A stretch of 61,896 nt of DNA from an uncultured delta proteobacterium (GCA_903901335.1 CAIUQR010000063.1:1-61896); one strand, 5' to 3'; shown: positions 29,357 to 39,182, counted from the stretch's first letter. Made by a program: numbers and translations. The notes: a model not told the origin generated them from the letters alone.

Positions 29357-30124
29357 ATGGCCGCCAGTCAGAACACGAAAAAGACCGTCGGCATCGTTGG
29401 TATCCCACCGCTGGCGATCATCAGCAAGATCGAAAATGGAGGATACATCGTCTTTGATCTGGATGAGCCCATCGTCCAAAAGGATATTGAATGCGCCTCA
29501 CCGTTTCTGCCGAGGGTCTACTGCGCGATCCTGCGCACGGTCATCGTCAACAGTCTCACCTTGATGCCTGAGGAGATCTATATCGACGTCGGCCCCGGCA
29601 AATGTGACTGCGCGATGCATACCGCCACTATCCTTGCAGACATCCTGCCGGTCACGAAGATCATCCGGACTATCAATCAGGACACGCTGGACTTCGGCAC
29701 CCCTGTCTGCTCAACCCGGATGGCACTCTTCGATAAGATGATGGCGATCACCGCCTCCGTCCGGTCAACGCAGTCCCATACAGCCTTGCCCAGATGTACA
29801 CCGACCGCCGGTTTCTGGGGGGTGCCGCCCAGGGATTTTTCACTCCTTTCCCTCTTTCCGGATACAACCCATGTCTATGGCTGGACCCGTTGTATGGAAA
29901 ACAAGACCCCGGCCAACCGGACGCTGGAAGAATACTTCAACCCTGACGTTCCGACGGTCTTCTTTGCCCAGTCTTTCTGCGCCAAAACCGCACTGGCCAG
30001 ACATCTGGCTAATCGCCACCCGCGCGGTCTCTATCTGGACTGCGATGTGACCGCCGGTAACAGTGCAAAGGCTAAGATCCAGGCTTTTTTTGAACTCTCC
30101 GGTGTCACCGATGCTCTTGGCTGA
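29357..30124 (+). CDS. Cysteine-rich protein of unknown function, partner of an ASKHA activase
   Basis: The 255-residue product starts at ATG 29357, 4 nt after lptG, with AGGA inside the lptG end. It has nine Cys (about residues 46, 56, 83, 85, 118, 147, 179, 208, 229), including CDCAMH at 83-88, enough to bind a metal or an Fe-S cluster. The opening GIVGIPPLAIISKIENGGYIV and the segment EIYIDVGPGKCDC look like a folded alpha/beta enzyme domain. I do not recognise the family. The next gene, a BcrAD/BadFG-type activase, overlaps its end by 14 nt, so the two proteins very likely work together, perhaps in ATP-driven electron transfer. Confidence 0.75.
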   Translation: MAASQNTKKTVGIVGIPPLAIISKIENGGYIVFDLDEPIVQKDIECASPFLPRVYCAILRTVIVNSLTLMPEEIYIDVGPGKCDCAMHTATILADILPVTKIIRTINQDTLDFGTPVCSTRMALFDKMMAITASVRSTQSHTALPRCTPTAGFWGVPPRDFSLLSLFPDTTHVYGWTRCMENKTPANRTLEEYFNPDVPTVFFAQSFCAKTALARHLANRHPRGLYLDCDVTAGNSAKAKIQAFFELSGVTDALG

Positions 30125-30782
30125 TTTCGGCACATCCTATTGCAAGTTCCTGGACCTCGCTACGAACATCCCGCAATTGCTCCCGACGCGCGAGCTCAAG
30201 AGGACAACACGGGTCGATGTCGCAACCGGACACAACGGCAAACGCTATGCCGATCATTATGTAAACGAGTTAACCGCGCTGGCCAAGGGTGGCGAGGTTT
30301 TGATTCCCGGCGGCAGGTTCACACTGCTTGACTGCGGCAGCAGGGATATAAAATATGTCCGCTACGATCAGGGAAAGGTCAAGGACATGGGCTGGAACGC
30401 TGAATGCGGCGCCTCCATGGGATTTACCATCGAACTCCTGGAAAGATACTATGCCCTGGACTTTTCAACTCTTGAGGTCCCTTCCGCCTCGTTTTCGGTT
30501 ACCTGCGGGGTTCTGGGGATGAGCCATATTTTCGATGCGGTGGTGAATGGTGAAAACGAGGCCACGGCAGTGGCCCGTTTTGTCAAAGGGATCGCCCTGA
30601 ATGCATTCAATTTCTCCGGCAAGCCCGAGGTTCTCTATCTCTCCGGTGGACTCTGTGACAACCCTCTGTTTGTTAAATCGTTCCCCTGTGAGATTATCCC
30701 GTTGGGACGTTTCGTCCTGCTCGAAGGCTTGAAGACCGTAAGTCTATCCGGAGTAAAGGCTGCAAACAAAAAACGGCCATGA
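30111..30782 (+). CDS. BcrAD/BadFG-type ATPase (2-hydroxyacyl-CoA dehydratase activator-like)
   Basis: A 223-residue ASKHA-fold ATPase. Phosphate-1 loop: DFGTSYCK at residues 5-12. Phosphate-2 loop: DCGSRDIK at 74-81. Adenosine motif: LSGG at 177-180. The two cysteines that bridge a [4Fe-4S] cluster in the activator HgdC have counterparts in Cys99 (ECGASMG) and Cys132 (TCGV). Such activators inject an electron, at the cost of ATP, into a dehydratase, reductase or methyl-reductase partner. No dehydratase subunits are nearby; the only linked gene is the overlapping cysteine-rich protein. The activase family is clear, the target is not. Confidence 0.85.
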   Translation: MLLADFGTSYCKFLDLATNIPQLLPTRELKRTTRVDVATGHNGKRYADHYVNELTALAKGGEVLIPGGRFTLLDCGSRDIKYVRYDQGKVKDMGWNAECGASMGFTIELLERYYALDFSTLEVPSASFSVTCGVLGMSHIFDAVVNGENEATAVARFVKGIALNAFNFSGKPEVLYLSGGLCDNPLFVKSFPCEIIPLGRFVLLEGLKTVSLSGVKAANKKRP

Positions 30783-30803
30783 AGATCGACATCTTCATGG
30801 CCG
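30774..30803 (-). terminator. Strong hairpin terminator of the FKBP gene
   Basis: A perfect 13-bp stem (30774-30786 with 30791-30803) closes on a four-base loop. Read on the minus strand it is followed by TTTTTT, so it fits termination of the FKBP transcript 35 nt after its stop. The left arm also covers the stop codon of the convergent activase gene. Confidence 0.85.
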
Positions 30804-30837
30804 CAAAAGTCATTGCTACTGGTCAGTTCGGGGACGG

Positions 30838-31554
30838 TTATTTCTTTTCCGCTTCGATCGAATGCAGTTCCACCTCAAAGACGAGGACGGCATTGGGTTC
30901 GATGACCGGTGGCGCGCCATGCTCGCCATAGGCAAGCTCAGCCGGGATCACTATCCGGTTTTTGGAACCGACATCCATAAGCTGCAGTGCCTCACTCCAG
31001 CCCGGGATAACCTGATCGACGCCGAACACTGCCGGTTCTCCCCGTTTGATCGAGTTATCGAATTCGGTTCCGTCGATCAGCTTGCCGATATAATCGACCT
31101 TCACCTTATCGGCGGCCTTCGGTTTCTGCCCGTTGCCCTTTTTCAATACCTCATACTGCAGACCGCTTTTGGTGGTCACGACACCTTTTTTCTTCTGGTT
31201 CTCAGCCAGGAAGGCTGTACCTAGTTTTTTATTGGTCTCTTTGACCTTGCGCAGGCTTTCCTCCTGACGAACCTTCATCTTTTGGGCAAACTCTTTCTGT
31301 ACCGCCGCCATTTCCTCAGTGGTCAGGAGTTTGGGGTTGCCTTTGAAGGCATCCTCAATGCCCCGAATAAGGGTCTCGAAATTTATCTCATCACCGATTC
31401 CCTTGAAATAGGTCCCGACATCCAGGCCCATGCTGTAGCTCAGCTTTTCCTGAAAAGTCTTCAGCTCGCCCGCCTTTTTGCCCTGCTCATCCGCCCGGAG
31501 CCCACCCGGTACCAGGAATAAACAGGCAACTATAATACCAACCAGTTTCTTCAT
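30838..31554 (-). CDS. FKBP-type peptidyl-prolyl cis-trans isomerase, exported (FkpA/Mip-like)
   Basis: The 238-residue protein has a signal peptide (residues 1-21, ending GGLRA), an N-terminal helical dimerisation region (about 30-120, with KLSYSMGLDVG) and a C-terminal FKBP domain with VKVDYIGKLIDGTEFDNS and IPAELAYGEHG. It should speed prolyl isomerisation in periplasmic proteins. The start at 31554 is chosen because GAGGAG lies 6 nt upstream and it gives a clean signal peptide; five more codons upstream are possible. It is transcribed alone and ends at a strong terminator. Confidence 0.93.
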   Translation of the reverse strand: MKKLVGIIVACLFLVPGGLRADEQGKKAGELKTFQEKLSYSMGLDVGTYFKGIGDEINFETLIRGIEDAFKGNPKLLTTEEMAAVQKEFAQKMKVRQEESLRKVKETNKKLGTAFLAENQKKKGVVTTKSGLQYEVLKKGNGQKPKAADKVKVDYIGKLIDGTEFDNSIKRGEPAVFGVDQVIPGWSEALQLMDVGSKNRIVIPAELAYGEHGAPPVIEPNAVLVFEVELHSIEAEKK

Positions 31555-31791
31555 TACCACTCCTCTCATCTCGTTGAATTCATTCTTTGAAAGACATAGA
31601 ACACCTGTAATTGCAATTCTTTAGGGTGGAACCTCCCTCAACGGGCAGCGTCGCTCTCCAGAAAATCCCTGTGCTCATGGTAGTCACTCTTTCTCTCCTG
31701 ACAAGATCATCAGCGTTTTTTCTTTTACTCCATTTTCTCTCTTAATTCACTGTGTATCGCAAGGGGGCCCCAAACAAGGCGTGCAAACAGC

Positions 31792-32250
31792 TCATTGGAT
31801 AATTACCAGCGTGACCCCGGGATTATGCCTGTCCAGATTTTTGTTGTTCGCAAGTTCGGGAAACCGCCGAAGCAGAGTTTTCACCGGTCCCGATCTACCC
31901 GAGAAATCTTCACCCGGGATATATTCTTTGATTCCCCCAGTACTGCAGAGATAGTCCAGGTTTTTCCGGCACTCGCTCCTGATCACCCCGCCTTTTCCGC
32001 TCGAACCGTACCCGTGGATGACAGTCAAGACCCTGACTCGCTCGATTCTTGCCGTCTGAATTTCGTTCAGAAGCCTTTTGATCGCTGTTTCTGTAAAAGG
32101 TCGGCCATGCTCCAGGTTGACGGTCTTATGAAAAACACCGCCCTTTTCTTGGCCATCCGACTCCCGTTTAGCCCCGCAGAATCTGCAGATCGAACTCCCT
32201 GCCTCTCCTTCATTACCACAGACAGCACAGATAACCACAATGATCCTCAT
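31792..32250 (-). CDS. Zinc-ribbon and Smr-domain protein
   Basis: A 152-residue protein with an N-terminal zinc ribbon (CAVCG at 8-12 and CRFCG at 22-26) followed by a small MutS-related domain. The Smr signature is seen in LTVIHGYGSSGKGGVIR (about residues 76-92). Stand-alone Smr proteins are often nucleases acting on branched DNA or on mRNA in stalled ribosomes; which applies here is unknown. A GTG four codons in has a better-placed AGGA, so the true start may be slightly shorter. It lies 19 nt downstream of relA on the same strand. Confidence 0.8.
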   Translation of the reverse strand: MRIIVVICAVCGNEGEAGSSICRFCGAKRESDGQEKGGVFHKTVNLEHGRPFTETAIKRLLNEIQTARIERVRVLTVIHGYGSSGKGGVIRSECRKNLDYLCSTGGIKEYIPGEDFSGRSGPVKTLLRRFPELANNKNLDRHNPGVTLVIIQ

Positions 32251-32269
32251 TTCCAGGAGATGTTTTACT

Positions 32270-34453
32270 TCAGGTCCTTCTCACGGAAAGGACATGCTCC
32301 ATCTGACGAAGATGCTGAATCACCACCTGCAGATGGCTGAGATTTTCCACCTCGATTGCAATGCGCAGATCGGCAATATCATCAGGCATGGTATGGGCGG
32401 CAATATCGACGATATTCGCATTATCCGAACTGATTGCCGAACTGATATCGGCAAAGATGCCGCGCCTGTTCTCGGCCGAGACATGGAGTTCGACACGGTG
32501 CTGACCACAATCCTTTCCCGACCAGGAGACCTCAAGCCAGCGACGGGGGTCGGTACTGTGAAGATTGGCACATTCCGCTTTGTGTATCGACACCCCGCGA
32601 CCGGTAGTAATAAAACCGACAATGGGATCACCAGGCACTGGATTGCAGCACTGACTTATCTTGATCAGCATATCGTCAATACCATCTATGCGGATCGTCG
32701 ACCCGCCCTGCTGTCCCGGGGAGACCGACTGCGCCACCATCATCTGAGCAATCTTCTCGGGAGGAAGTTCCTGAAACGCGGTCTCCTTTTCCTGCAGGAG
32801 TTCCGGCGGCTGTAAAAACCGGATCAGGGTCTGGACCGTGATTATACCACTGCCAACCTTAGCCAGCATATCGTCTAATGAATTGCAATGCAGCTGTTTT
32901 AGAAGCAACCGGATATGGCCGCCTTTAACCATCTTTTTCAGGGTCGTCTCGTTCTTTTTCAGCTCCCGCTCGCAGATCTCGCGGCCGAGTTTCACGGCCT
33001 TTTCCTTTTCTTCCCTTCTCAGCCAGGAGCGGATCCGGGAGCGGGCACGGCTGGTCTTGACTATCTCCAGCCAACCTCTTCTGGGGGACTGATTTGGCGA
33101 GGTGATTATCTCTATGATATCACCATTCTGCAATTGATATTTAAGCGGGACGAGACGGCCGTTCACCTTGGCTCCGACACAGTGGTCACCCACCTGAGTA
33201 TGCACGGCATAGGCAAAATCGATGGGACAGCTCTTCTGGGGAAACTCTTTGACCTCTCCTCCCGGAGTCAGCGCATAGACATCCGGCTCGTACAACTCTC
33301 CCCGCACACTTTCCAGGAACTCTCTCGGATCTTCCTCGTCCTGCAGGGAATTGACCAGTTTCTTCAATTCCTTGAAGAGCCTGGCATCACGGCTGTCTAT
33401 CTTCTGACCCTCTTTATAGGCCCAATGGGCGGCGACGCCTTCCTGGGCGATTCGATCCATTGTCTCGGTACGGATCTGGATCTCGATGAAATTATCGCGG
33501 GGGCCGACCACCGTTGTATGCATGGACTGGTAGTTGTTGGATTTCGGCGCCGAAATGAAATCCTTGATCCGGCCGGGAACCGGTGCCCAGTCGGCATGCA
33601 CAATACCCAAGGCCTCATAACACTCCTTGACGGTTGCGACGATTATCCGAAAAGCTACCTTATCGTAGACTTTATCCAGCGGGATATTCTGGGAGATAAT
33701 TTTTTTATAGATTGAATACAGATGCTTGGGTCTGCCAATAATACGGATGGGATGGATATTACTCCCGGCCAGTTTCTGTTGCAGGATGGAGATGACCTCG
33801 TCGACATACCGCTGACGCTCGGCCAGAGAACTCTCCAGTTTAGTTGACAGCTCCTGGAATTCTTCCGGATGGAGAAACTTGAAGGCCAAATCCTCCAGTT
33901 CCCGTTTCAGCCAGTCGATCCCCAGCCTGCTCGCCAAGGGGGCATAGAGATCCATGGTCTCCTGCGCAATCTCCAGCTGAACCTCTCTTCCTAAATGATC
34001 GAGCAGAAAAAGATCCTGAAGACGGTCAACAAGCTTGACCAGCAACACCCGGATATCAGCGGCGATGGCCAGGAGCATCTTGCGGACATTTTCGGCCTGG
34101 TGGGTGAGCTTGTTGTTATAATGGACATTGGTTATCCGGGTGGATCCTTCTACGATTGCGGCCACTCCGTCACCGAATTTCTCCCGCAGGTCCTCTACCG
34201 TGACCCCTTCCTTCAACACCCCGTGCATCAGGCCTGACAGGATCGTATCCAGATCGAGATGCATTGAGGCTAAGGTACTGGCAACATCGAGGGAATGCAT
34301 CACATATGGCTCACCGGAAAAATACCTCTGGCCGTCATGTACTTTTAGCACAAACGACCAGGCAGCATCGATAATCGCAAGATCAGTATCCTGAAGATAA
34401 CTGCCGACCAGTGCCTTCAGGCCATTGGGATTTATAGCTGATGCTATGTTCAT
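32270..34453 (-). CDS. relA: RSH-family (p)ppGpp synthetase with a degenerate hydrolase site
   Basis: The 727-residue protein has the full RSH layout: HD domain (about 30-190), synthetase (about 230-345), TGS (about 395-455) and ACT (about 650-727). In the HD domain His53 and His77 remain, but the HDxxED motif reads H-G-V-L-K-E: Asp78 is Gly, Glu81 is Lys and Asp82 is Glu. Hydrolysis of ppGpp should therefore be lost. The synthetase acids Asp263 and Glu323 and YQSMHT are intact. The charge motif is RIKD (294-297), the RxKD form of bifunctional Rel/SpoT rather than the ExDD form of RelA. It should respond to stalled ribosomes. It is the penultimate gene of the run starting at rpsB. Confidence 0.93.
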   Translation of the reverse strand: MNIASAINPNGLKALVGSYLQDTDLAIIDAAWSFVLKVHDGQRYFSGEPYVMHSLDVASTLASMHLDLDTILSGLMHGVLKEGVTVEDLREKFGDGVAAIVEGSTRITNVHYNNKLTHQAENVRKMLLAIAADIRVLLVKLVDRLQDLFLLDHLGREVQLEIAQETMDLYAPLASRLGIDWLKRELEDLAFKFLHPEEFQELSTKLESSLAERQRYVDEVISILQQKLAGSNIHPIRIIGRPKHLYSIYKKIISQNIPLDKVYDKVAFRIIVATVKECYEALGIVHADWAPVPGRIKDFISAPKSNNYQSMHTTVVGPRDNFIEIQIRTETMDRIAQEGVAAHWAYKEGQKIDSRDARLFKELKKLVNSLQDEEDPREFLESVRGELYEPDVYALTPGGEVKEFPQKSCPIDFAYAVHTQVGDHCVGAKVNGRLVPLKYQLQNGDIIEIITSPNQSPRRGWLEIVKTSRARSRIRSWLRREEKEKAVKLGREICERELKKNETTLKKMVKGGHIRLLLKQLHCNSLDDMLAKVGSGIITVQTLIRFLQPPELLQEKETAFQELPPEKIAQMMVAQSVSPGQQGGSTIRIDGIDDMLIKISQCCNPVPGDPIVGFITTGRGVSIHKAECANLHSTDPRRWLEVSWSGKDCGQHRVELHVSAENRRGIFADISSAISSDNANIVDIAAHTMPDDIADLRIAIEVENLSHLQVVIQHLRQMEHVLSVRRT

Positions 34454-34474
34454 CTGGATATCCTATCCTACCGA

Positions 34475-36187
34475 TTATCCTGAAATCTCCGCAGCAATTC
34501 TTGCCTGCAGGATACCGGGCAAATGATCGATACTCACCTCTTCGGTGAATCCGTCACGTCTGCGTCGTACTTCCACCACCCCGTCCTTGCTGAACCGTTT
34601 GCCGATCATGATCCTGAACGGGATCCCTAGGAGGTCGGCATCCTTGAACTTGGAGCCCGGCCGTTCGTCCCGGTCATCCAGAAGGGTCTCGACACCCAGG
34701 TCCTGGAGACTCTGATACAAATCTTCCGCAGCCCTGGAAATGGCGGCATCTTTCAGGTCCAGATTCAGAATAATTGCCTGAAACGGGGCCAGAGGTACCG
34801 GAAAGACAATCCCGTTCTGGTCATGGTTCTGTTCGATCGCCGCAGCCACCACACGGGTAATTCCGATCCCGTAGCATCCCATCACAAAAGGCTTCTCCAG
34901 ACCATCGCTGTCCTGAAAAACGGCCTGCATCGCTTCCGAGTATTTGGTCCCCAATTTGAAGACATGGCCAACCTCAATGCCTTCAGTGAGTTCAAGCCGA
35001 CCGTTACAGCTCGGACACGGGTCATCGGGGGTGATCTGCCTGAGATCGGCAACGGCCTCGACAGTGAAATCACGGTCCATATTGACGTTTTTCAGGTGAA
35101 AATTTTTCTCGTTGGCTCCGACCACGAAATTGCGCATCACGGCAACTTCCAAGTCGGCAACGATCTTGATCGTGATCCCTCTAGGGCCAAGATAGCCGGT
35201 CGGGACACCGGTGGTATCGAAGACCTGTTTGTCATCGGCAAGCGCCACATCGGCCACCCCGAGCAGATTTTTCAATTTCACCTCCTGGACATCGCGATCG
35301 CCACGGACCAGGACAGCTACAGGCAGACCGTCAGCGATATAGACCAGGGTCTTCACCAAGTCAGCCGGTTCGATATTCAAAAACTCGCAGACGGCCTCAA
35401 CCTTCCGTTTGCCGGGGGTCTCCACCTTGGTCATCTCCAGCATATCGACAGCAGCAGGCGCTGAAGGCGGCCGGACCGCCGCCTTTTCCATATTAGCCGC
35501 ATAGTCGCAGTTCTTGCAGACGACGATCGTATCCTCGCCGGTCTTGGCCAGGACCATGAATTCATGGGAGAAGCTCCCACCGATGGTTCCGGAATCGGCC
35601 TCCACGGCACGAAATTCAAGGCCGCAACGGGTAAAGATCCGTTTATAGGCCTCATACATCTTCCGGTAGGAAACCTCGGCCATCTCATCGCTGACATCAA
35701 AAGAATACGCATCCTTCATCAGAAATTCGCGTCCCCGCATCAGGCCGAACCGGGGCCTGATCTCATCACGGAATTTGGTCTGGATCTGATAGAGATTCAC
35801 AGGCAGGTCCCGATAGGAGTGGATCTCCCGCCGGACCAGGTCCGTGATCACCTCTTCATGGGTGGGACCGAGACAGGACTCCCTGTTGTGACGATCCTTG
35901 AAGCGAAGAAGTTCCGGGCCATATTTCTCATACCTGCCGGTCTCAATCCAGAGGTCGGCGGGCTGGACCATGGGCAGTGCCAGCTCCTGGGCCCCTGCCC
36001 TGTTCATCTCTTCACGCACTATCCGTTCAACCTTCCTGATCGCGGCTAGCCCAAACGGCAGGTAGGTGTAGATCCCGGAGGTGAGCTTGCGCATAAAACC
36101 GGCCCGCAGCATCAGCCTGTGGCTGACAACCTCGGCCTCGGCCGGATTCTCTTTCAGTGTCGGTAATAAAATCTGTGAGTAACGCAT
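34475..36187 (-). CDS. proS: Prolyl-tRNA synthetase
   Basis: A 570-residue class II enzyme of the bacterial type, at the normal length. It opens [15 protein letters not shown], has motif 2 in the region around [18 protein letters not shown] (about 140-157 in pieces), then the inserted editing domain that removes misacylated Ala (about 225-385), motif 3 with GCYGIGITR (about 440), and the anticodon-binding domain at the end. It charges tRNA-Pro in the cytoplasm. It sits between ispG and relA on the same strand. Confidence 0.97.
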   Translation of the reverse strand: MRYSQILLPTLKENPAEAEVVSHRLMLRAGFMRKLTSGIYTYLPFGLAAIRKVERIVREEMNRAGAQELALPMVQPADLWIETGRYEKYGPELLRFKDRHNRESCLGPTHEEVITDLVRREIHSYRDLPVNLYQIQTKFRDEIRPRFGLMRGREFLMKDAYSFDVSDEMAEVSYRKMYEAYKRIFTRCGLEFRAVEADSGTIGGSFSHEFMVLAKTGEDTIVVCKNCDYAANMEKAAVRPPSAPAAVDMLEMTKVETPGKRKVEAVCEFLNIEPADLVKTLVYIADGLPVAVLVRGDRDVQEVKLKNLLGVADVALADDKQVFDTTGVPTGYLGPRGITIKIVADLEVAVMRNFVVGANEKNFHLKNVNMDRDFTVEAVADLRQITPDDPCPSCNGRLELTEGIEVGHVFKLGTKYSEAMQAVFQDSDGLEKPFVMGCYGIGITRVVAAAIEQNHDQNGIVFPVPLAPFQAIILNLDLKDAAISRAAEDLYQSLQDLGVETLLDDRDERPGSKFKDADLLGIPFRIMIGKRFSKDGVVEVRRRRDGFTEEVSIDHLPGILQARIAAEISG

Positions 36188-36262
36188 CGCTTAGTTAAAG
36201 AGTAAAATTTTGCAATTCATAGGAACAAGGGCCGTTGTTCATTTCCGGCCTTATCCCCTCTA

Positions 36263-37372
36263 TCATATCCGGCCGGTGCCGTTAACTGAAGCCTTCTCTT
36301 TCCATTCAGCTTCGATTACCGCAAGCTCAGCAAGAAAGACCCGTAACAGCTCCTCTTCGGCGACTTTTTTATAGAGTACACCTTTCTTGAAGATAATCCC
36401 GACCCCGTTGCCGCCAGCAATCCCGATATCGGCCTCTTTGGCCTCACCGGGACCATTCACCACACATCCCATCACCGCAACCTTGACCGGGGCGGTCATG
36501 GTCTGGACATAGCGTTCAACCTCCTCGGCCACCGAAAACAGATCGATCCTGGTCCTGCCGCAGGTCGGGCAGGAGATCAGTTCCGGACCGCGTTCGCGGA
36601 TCTTCAGTGACCGCAGCAGCTCGAAGCCGACCCGCACCTCCTCCACCGGATCCCGCGTCAGCGAGATCCGAAAGGTGTCGCCGATCCCCTCGTACAGGAG
36701 GATCCCCAGGGCTACGCTGGACTTGACGGTGCCGGCTATCAGTCCACCCGCCTCGGTCACCCCGAGATGGAGCGGGTAACCGGTACGTCCCGCCAGGCGT
36801 TTATACCCGCTGATGGTGGTCAGGGTATCGGAGGATTTAATCGAAATCTTGATCTCATGAAAACCATGCCCTTCCAGAAGCCTGACATTGCTGAGCGCGG
36901 ACTCGATCAGGGCCTCCGGGTTTTCAGGGGTCGGATAACCATGTTTTTTCAGCAGATCCTTCTCTATGGAGCCGCTGTTGACCCCGACCCGGATCGGCAC
37001 CTGATGCTGTTTTGCCGCAGCCACAACCCTGGCCAGTTTTTCCGGACCACCAAGATTCCCCGGGTTAATCCTGATCGCCTGGGCGCCGTTTTCCATCGCC
37101 GCCACGGCCAGGCGGTGGTCAAAATGGATATCGGCGATGAGCGGGATGGTGATCTTGTCCCGGATTGAGCGCAGGGCCAGCGCAGCGGCCTCGTCGATGA
37201 CCGCCACCCGGATCAGCTCGCAACCGGCCCGCTCCAGGTCATGGATCTGCCGGACGGTGGCCTCCACGTCCCTGGTGTCCGTATTGGTCATGGACTGCAC
37301 GGAAATCGGATGCATCCCGCCTACAATCACGTTCCCGATCCGTATTTCCCTGGTCTGCCGTCGAATGATCAT
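36263..37372 (-). CDS. ispG: HMBPP synthase IspG (GcpE)
   Basis: The 369-residue [4Fe-4S] enzyme makes hydroxymethylbutenyl diphosphate from MEcPP in the MEP isoprenoid pathway. It has a TIM barrel (residues 1-250, with GMHPISVQSMTNTDT near residue 18) and a C-terminal cluster domain with SCPTCGRTRID (Cys pair about 270-273) and GCVVNGPGEAKEADIG (third Cys about 304). Its start overlaps the tsaB stop by 4 nt. Dxr and UppS of the same pathway are encoded slightly upstream in the same run. Confidence 0.97.
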   Translation of the reverse strand: MIIRRQTREIRIGNVIVGGMHPISVQSMTNTDTRDVEATVRQIHDLERAGCELIRVAVIDEAAALALRSIRDKITIPLIADIHFDHRLAVAAMENGAQAIRINPGNLGGPEKLARVVAAAKQHQVPIRVGVNSGSIEKDLLKKHGYPTPENPEALIESALSNVRLLEGHGFHEIKISIKSSDTLTTISGYKRLAGRTGYPLHLGVTEAGGLIAGTVKSSVALGILLYEGIGDTFRISLTRDPVEEVRVGFELLRSLKIRERGPELISCPTCGRTRIDLFSVAEEVERYVQTMTAPVKVAVMGCVVNGPGEAKEADIGIAGGNGVGIIFKKGVLYKKVAEEELLRVFLAELAVIEAEWKEKASVNGTGRI

Positions 37373-38109
37373 GCACCTTCTCCGGAGAGGTGACGTTTTT
37401 TCGACTCCAGACTCAAGTCGGCATCCGAAGCCCGAACATACAAGGGCACCGCAGTCGCAAGATCAAGGATCTGGTCGTTTTGCAAATTCTGCCCGCCCAA
37501 GAGACCGATAACGGCGGCGGACGGGTAATGCAGACTGGCCGGGGCAAATTCCACTTTTCCGCCAAAATCCCTTTGCCAACAGTCACCATAGACCAGCACC
37601 CCATCCCCGACAATCAACACCGGCTCTTCAATTTCATCCGCCAGTTTCAACGGATCGACGGCCCGGATTTCGCTGATTCTCCGGGCCACGCCAGAACCGT
37701 CACAGCGATAGAAGGCGACATAGACCTCCCTCTTCCTTGCATCCACGGCAGCACAGATCAGACGTGTGGTCAGACAATTTCCGGCCAGGGCATCAAGGGT
37801 TGAAATGCCGAGAAGCGGTTTTCCGGCTGTCGCGGCCAGCCCCTTGGCCGTGGCCATACCGATCCGCAGACCTGTGAAACTTCCGGGACCAAGACCCACG
37901 GCTATCCCGTCGATCATCGGCCAGTCGACCTCGGTCTCGGCAAACAGCCAGTCAATGGCGGAGATCAGTCGCCTGGAATGCGTGACCCTGCTGTTTAAAG
38001 AAAGAGAGGCCATAACGCTGCCGCCTGCCACCGTACCGGTGGTCAGGGCCAGGCTGCAGCAACCGGTAGCTGTATCTAAGGCGAGGATCAGAGGCTTTTG
38101 TCCATCCAT
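37369..38109 (-). CDS. tsaB: tRNA t6A threonylcarbamoyl transferase subunit TsaB
   Basis: A 246-residue inactive ASKHA protein. LALDTATGCCSLAL near the start and GLGPGSFTGLRIGMATAKGLA (about residues 72-92 in pieces) are family hallmarks. It binds TsaD and TsaE to make the t6A modification on ANN-decoding tRNAs. The gene shares one base with the rseP stop and four with the ispG start, so it is embedded in the operon. Confidence 0.95.
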   Translation of the reverse strand: MDGQKPLILALDTATGCCSLALTTGTVAGGSVMASLSLNSRVTHSRRLISAIDWLFAETEVDWPMIDGIAVGLGPGSFTGLRIGMATAKGLAATAGKPLLGISTLDALAGNCLTTRLICAAVDARKREVYVAFYRCDGSGVARRISEIRAVDPLKLADEIEEPVLIVGDGVLVYGDCWQRDFGGKVEFAPASLHYPSAAVIGLLGGQNLQNDQILDLATAVPLYVRASDADLSLESKKRHLSGEGA

Positions 38110-39182
38110 TATTTAAAGAGCCTGGCGATATCGTTATAAAAGACAAAGACCATCAAGGTCCCGAGAAAGGCAATGCCGATCTGTTGGGCGATAACCTGTG
38201 TCCTCTCATTCAATGGTTTTTTCCGGATCCGCTCCAGGGTCAGAAACACGAGATGACCACCGTCAAGGACAGGGATCGGCAAGAGATTCAAGATGCCGAG
38301 ATTGACGCTGAGGAGCGCGGTGAACGAGATAATATTCGCCCAGCCGGCCTTCATCTGTTCTCCGGCCAGCTGCGCGATCAGGATCGGCCCGCCCAGTTCC
38401 GAGGCAGGAACGATCCGCTGCAGGATTTTCACGAGTCCCATTACCGTCAGATATATAAACATCCAGGTCTGAGTCAGGGCCTCCTTAAAGGCCTTAAGTG
38501 GATTTACCCGTGCATACGTAATCTCATTATCTTTCATAATACCAATCATATAGCGCTTCTCAACTTCTTCACCGAAGATATTTTTGGCGCTGTCAATGGC
38601 CGGAGTCACCTGAACCTCCAAATGCTCAGAACCTCGTTGCAGGAGAATGGTCAAGGGGTTGCCATCGCTGTCCTTTACACCATCCAGGACGTCGGCCCAT
38701 TTTTTGGTGTCCCGGCCATTGATCGTAAGAATCGTATCCCCTGGCTTTATGCCTGCAGCGAAAGCCGGAGAATGATCACCGACCTTGCCTATCCGGGCAC
38801 TATCAACCGCCGTGGGGAGCCCGGCAAAAGAATAGATCACAAAAAACAGGAACACCGAAAATAACAGATTAAACAAGGGGCCGGCAAGAACGATACAGAA
38901 ACGCTGCAGAACCGGCTTATGGGCAAAAGACCTCTGCCGGTGTTCCGGCTCTATGCTCTGTTCATCGGGATTCTCGCCGAGCATTTTTACATATCCCCCA
39001 AGCGGAAATGCGGAAATCAGATATTCGGTCTCGCCAACCACCCTGCCGAATACCTTCGGGCCGAAACCAAGGGAAAATTTCAGGACCTGCACCCGGAAGA
39101 GTTTGGCAAACAAAAAATGGCCAAGCTCATGGACAAAGATCAAGACACCTAAAACGACTATGAAAGAAATGATTGTATTCAT
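38109..39182 (-). CDS. rseP: RIP site-2 zinc metalloprotease RseP
   Basis: The 357-residue membrane protease has HELGH at residues 18-22 in the first helix, the zinc-binding motif, and the second active-site segment NLLPIPVLDGGH near residue 305. A single PDZ domain (about 110-190, with GIKPGDTIL) lies between; E. coli RseP has two and is about 450 residues, so this is the short form. It cleaves anti-sigma factors and leftover signal peptides within the membrane. It lies between dxr and tsaB, a common order. Confidence 0.96.
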   Translation of the reverse strand: MNTIISFIVVLGVLIFVHELGHFLFAKLFRVQVLKFSLGFGPKVFGRVVGETEYLISAFPLGGYVKMLGENPDEQSIEPEHRQRSFAHKPVLQRFCIVLAGPLFNLLFSVFLFFVIYSFAGLPTAVDSARIGKVGDHSPAFAAGIKPGDTILTINGRDTKKWADVLDGVKDSDGNPLTILLQRGSEHLEVQVTPAIDSAKNIFGEEVEKRYMIGIMKDNEITYARVNPLKAFKEALTQTWMFIYLTVMGLVKILQRIVPASELGGPILIAQLAGEQMKAGWANIISFTALLSVNLGILNLLPIPVLDGGHLVFLTLERIRKKPLNERTQVIAQQIGIAFLGTLMVFVFYNDIARLFK

